A stretch of 8,215 nt of DNA from Chitinophagaceae bacterium. GTDB lineage: Bacteria > Bacteroidota > Bacteroidia > Chitinophagales > Chitinophagaceae. The position numbers and the translations under genes are program-made. Shown here one piece after another: positions 7,605-8,215 of the stretch. How positions within the stretch are numbered: position 1 is the first letter of the stretch; the number at the start of each line of letters is the position of its first letter. The DNA is taken from the NCBI GenBank assembly GCA_019454915.1, contig JACFNM010000185.1:1-8215 (forward strand), written 5' to 3'. The notes beneath the pieces were generated by a model. It did not search any database. It saw only the letters and a list, made by a program, of their open reading frames with translations, and was not told where the DNA came from.

Positions 7605-7622
7605 GCAGGGGCAAGACCCTAC
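7605..7622. repeat. Imperfect short hairpin downstream of the regulator
   Basis: GCAGGGGCAAGACCCTAC can pair GCAGGG with CCCTAC (five of six pairs) around a 6-nt loop, 18 bp after the regulator stop. No T-run follows. Its GTAGGG...CCC style recalls short dispersed palindromic repeats seen in many bacterial genomes; whether this is one is unknown. Confidence 0.3.
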
Positions 7623-7832
7623 AATTAACCCTTTCGTCATATACCCTGTACTTATTAGTCATCAACAAGACATGGCTTATCCGTCCTTTTTTGTAGTTTC
7701 ACATGCACTCCAAAATCATGTTTAAAAAATCCGGGACGTTAAGCAGAGCCGTTTGAACTATGTTTTTACCACCTTTATTTCTTTGCTTAGGCGCATAAAA
7801 GGGTTTGAGACCTCGTATTTGTTTAATACTTT

Positions 7833-7844
7833 TATTTTAAAATA
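7833..7844. repeat. Perfect 12-bp AT palindrome upstream of the right-edge gene
   Basis: TATTTTAAAATA is self-complementary and lies 115 bp before the ATG at 7959. It is a possible protein site, but palindromes of this composition arise readily by chance in AT-rich spacers. Confidence 0.3.
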
Positions 7845-7958
7845 GCTTGAAACGTCAATTCATTATTTCCCTGTATCAAATCCGAAATCGTTAAATTTCC
7901 ACCATAAACAGAATGGAAAAGTAGGATGCGTACATGTTGAATTTATAATTTTAGCATA

Positions 7959-8215
7959 ATGACAAATACGAAAGAAGAATTACAAGAACAAAAAGAAGAG
8001 GAGAAAGCATTCCGTAAATCAGGACAAGCCCTGTTACCGGCAAGTAAACCGAACAATGGTATATCCAATAAAGGGTACGATATCTATCCCGTTTTTCTTG
8101 TACCCGGCAATCAAATATTTGAAGGTGTTGATAGCCTTGCTGATTACTGTCTGGCTCAAAAAACAATCATCATAGATGGCTATGTGGGCATTTTTTGGGA
8201 AGACTTCCAAAACAG
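7959..8215 (+). CDS. N-terminal fragment of a protein tentatively like Bacteroidota class I mannose-6-phosphate isomerases
   Basis: An open frame starts at the ATG at 7959 and continues past the window edge; 85 codons are visible. An in-frame stop at 7938 leaves no earlier ATG. Residues 4-20 are highly charged, rich in Glu, Lys and Gln, and probably helical; there is no signal peptide or membrane segment, so a cytoplasmic protein is expected. From about residue 40 it has GYDIYPVFLVPGNQIFEG, then DSLADYCLAQKTIIIDGYVG and IFWEDF, which reads like a beta-alpha-beta element. From memory, blocks like YDIYP and IDGYVGVFW occur at the start of long (about 600-residue) mannose-6-phosphate isomerase-like proteins of Bacteroidota; I cannot verify this, and the isomerase domain itself lies outside the window. 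It shares the regulator's strand but is separated by 371 bp, so it probably has its own promoter. Confidence 0.45.
   Translation, partial: MTNTKEELQEQKEEEKAFRKSGQALLPASKPNNGISNKGYDIYPVFLVPGNQIFEGVDSLADYCLAQKTIIIDGYVGIFWEDFQN

Larger units (their letters stand above)
7588..7958. other. 371-bp non-coding region between the regulator and the right-edge gene
   Basis: No convincing gene is visible; open frames here are below about 20 codons on the plus strand. It contains an imperfect hairpin (7605-7622, 6-bp arms with one mismatch), a perfect 12-bp AT palindrome TATTTTAAAATA (7833-7844) and a nearby TTGAAACGTCAA (7847-7858) that shares the AAACGT core of the operator. TAAATTTC (7892-7899) is one mismatch from the TAnnTTTG -7 element but lacks a good -33 partner. 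I see no convincing intrinsic terminator for the regulator gene. Confidence 0.5.

Noticed and set aside
7588..7720. Rho-independent terminator for the regulator gene
   Set aside because: The T-run near 7686 has no convincing stem before it, and the hairpin at 7605-7622 has no T-run after it.
7700..7800. Very short plus-strand frames (12-17 codons) in the 371-bp gap
   Set aside because: Too short, with no start context or recognisable product; expected by chance.
1..8215. Mobile elements, tRNA/rRNA genes, CRISPR arrays or phage genes
   Set aside because: No transposase or integrase motifs, no spaced direct repeats and no tRNA-like folds were seen on either strand.

Overview
The window looks like chromosomal DNA of a Bacteroidota bacterium, possibly close to Chitinophagaceae or Sphingobacteriia; this is inferred from protein style, not proven. 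Starts lack a well-spaced Shine-Dalgarno sequence, intergenic DNA is AT-rich, a few sites resemble the Bacteroidota TAnnTTTG promoter element, and the partial gene at the right edge has a Bacteroidota flavour. It holds a compact myo-inositol catabolism locus with its own regulator, followed by a regulatory gap and the beginning of another gene.

Bases 20-6428 carry five genes on the minus strand. In transcription order they are iolB (5-deoxy-glucuronate isomerase), iolC (5-dehydro-2-deoxygluconokinase), iolA/mmsA (CoA-acylating malonate/methylmalonate-semialdehyde dehydrogenase), iolG (inositol 2-dehydrogenase) and a vSGLT-like sodium:sugar symporter. Gaps are 33, 227, 70 and about 91 bp, so the set is probably one operon. 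The 227-bp iolC-iolA gap is an outlier and contains hairpins and a short repeat.

Bases 6429-6561 form a divergent control region with a perfect 10-bp CG-centred palindrome (CAAACGTTTG), typical of LacI-family operators, and a perfect 19-bp AT-rich palindrome. Bases 6562-7587 encode a complete LacI-family regulator on the plus strand, the obvious candidate for local control. Bases 7588-7958 are non-coding as far as I can see. From 7959 to the right edge runs the N-terminal part of a gene that tentatively resembles large class I mannose-6-phosphate isomerase-like proteins of Bacteroidota.

Working model: the symporter imports inositol; IolG oxidises it to 2-keto-myo-inositol; IolE and IolD, not in this window, would dehydrate and open the ring; IolB isomerises 5-deoxy-glucuronate; IolC phosphorylates the product; IolJ, also not in the window, would cleave it; and IolA turns malonate semialdehyde into acetyl-CoA and CO2. 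The missing steps may lie left of base 1 or elsewhere. I found no mobile element, RNA gene, CRISPR array or clearly new system. The locus is mostly recognisable, with some unusual residues and intergenic structures worth checking.
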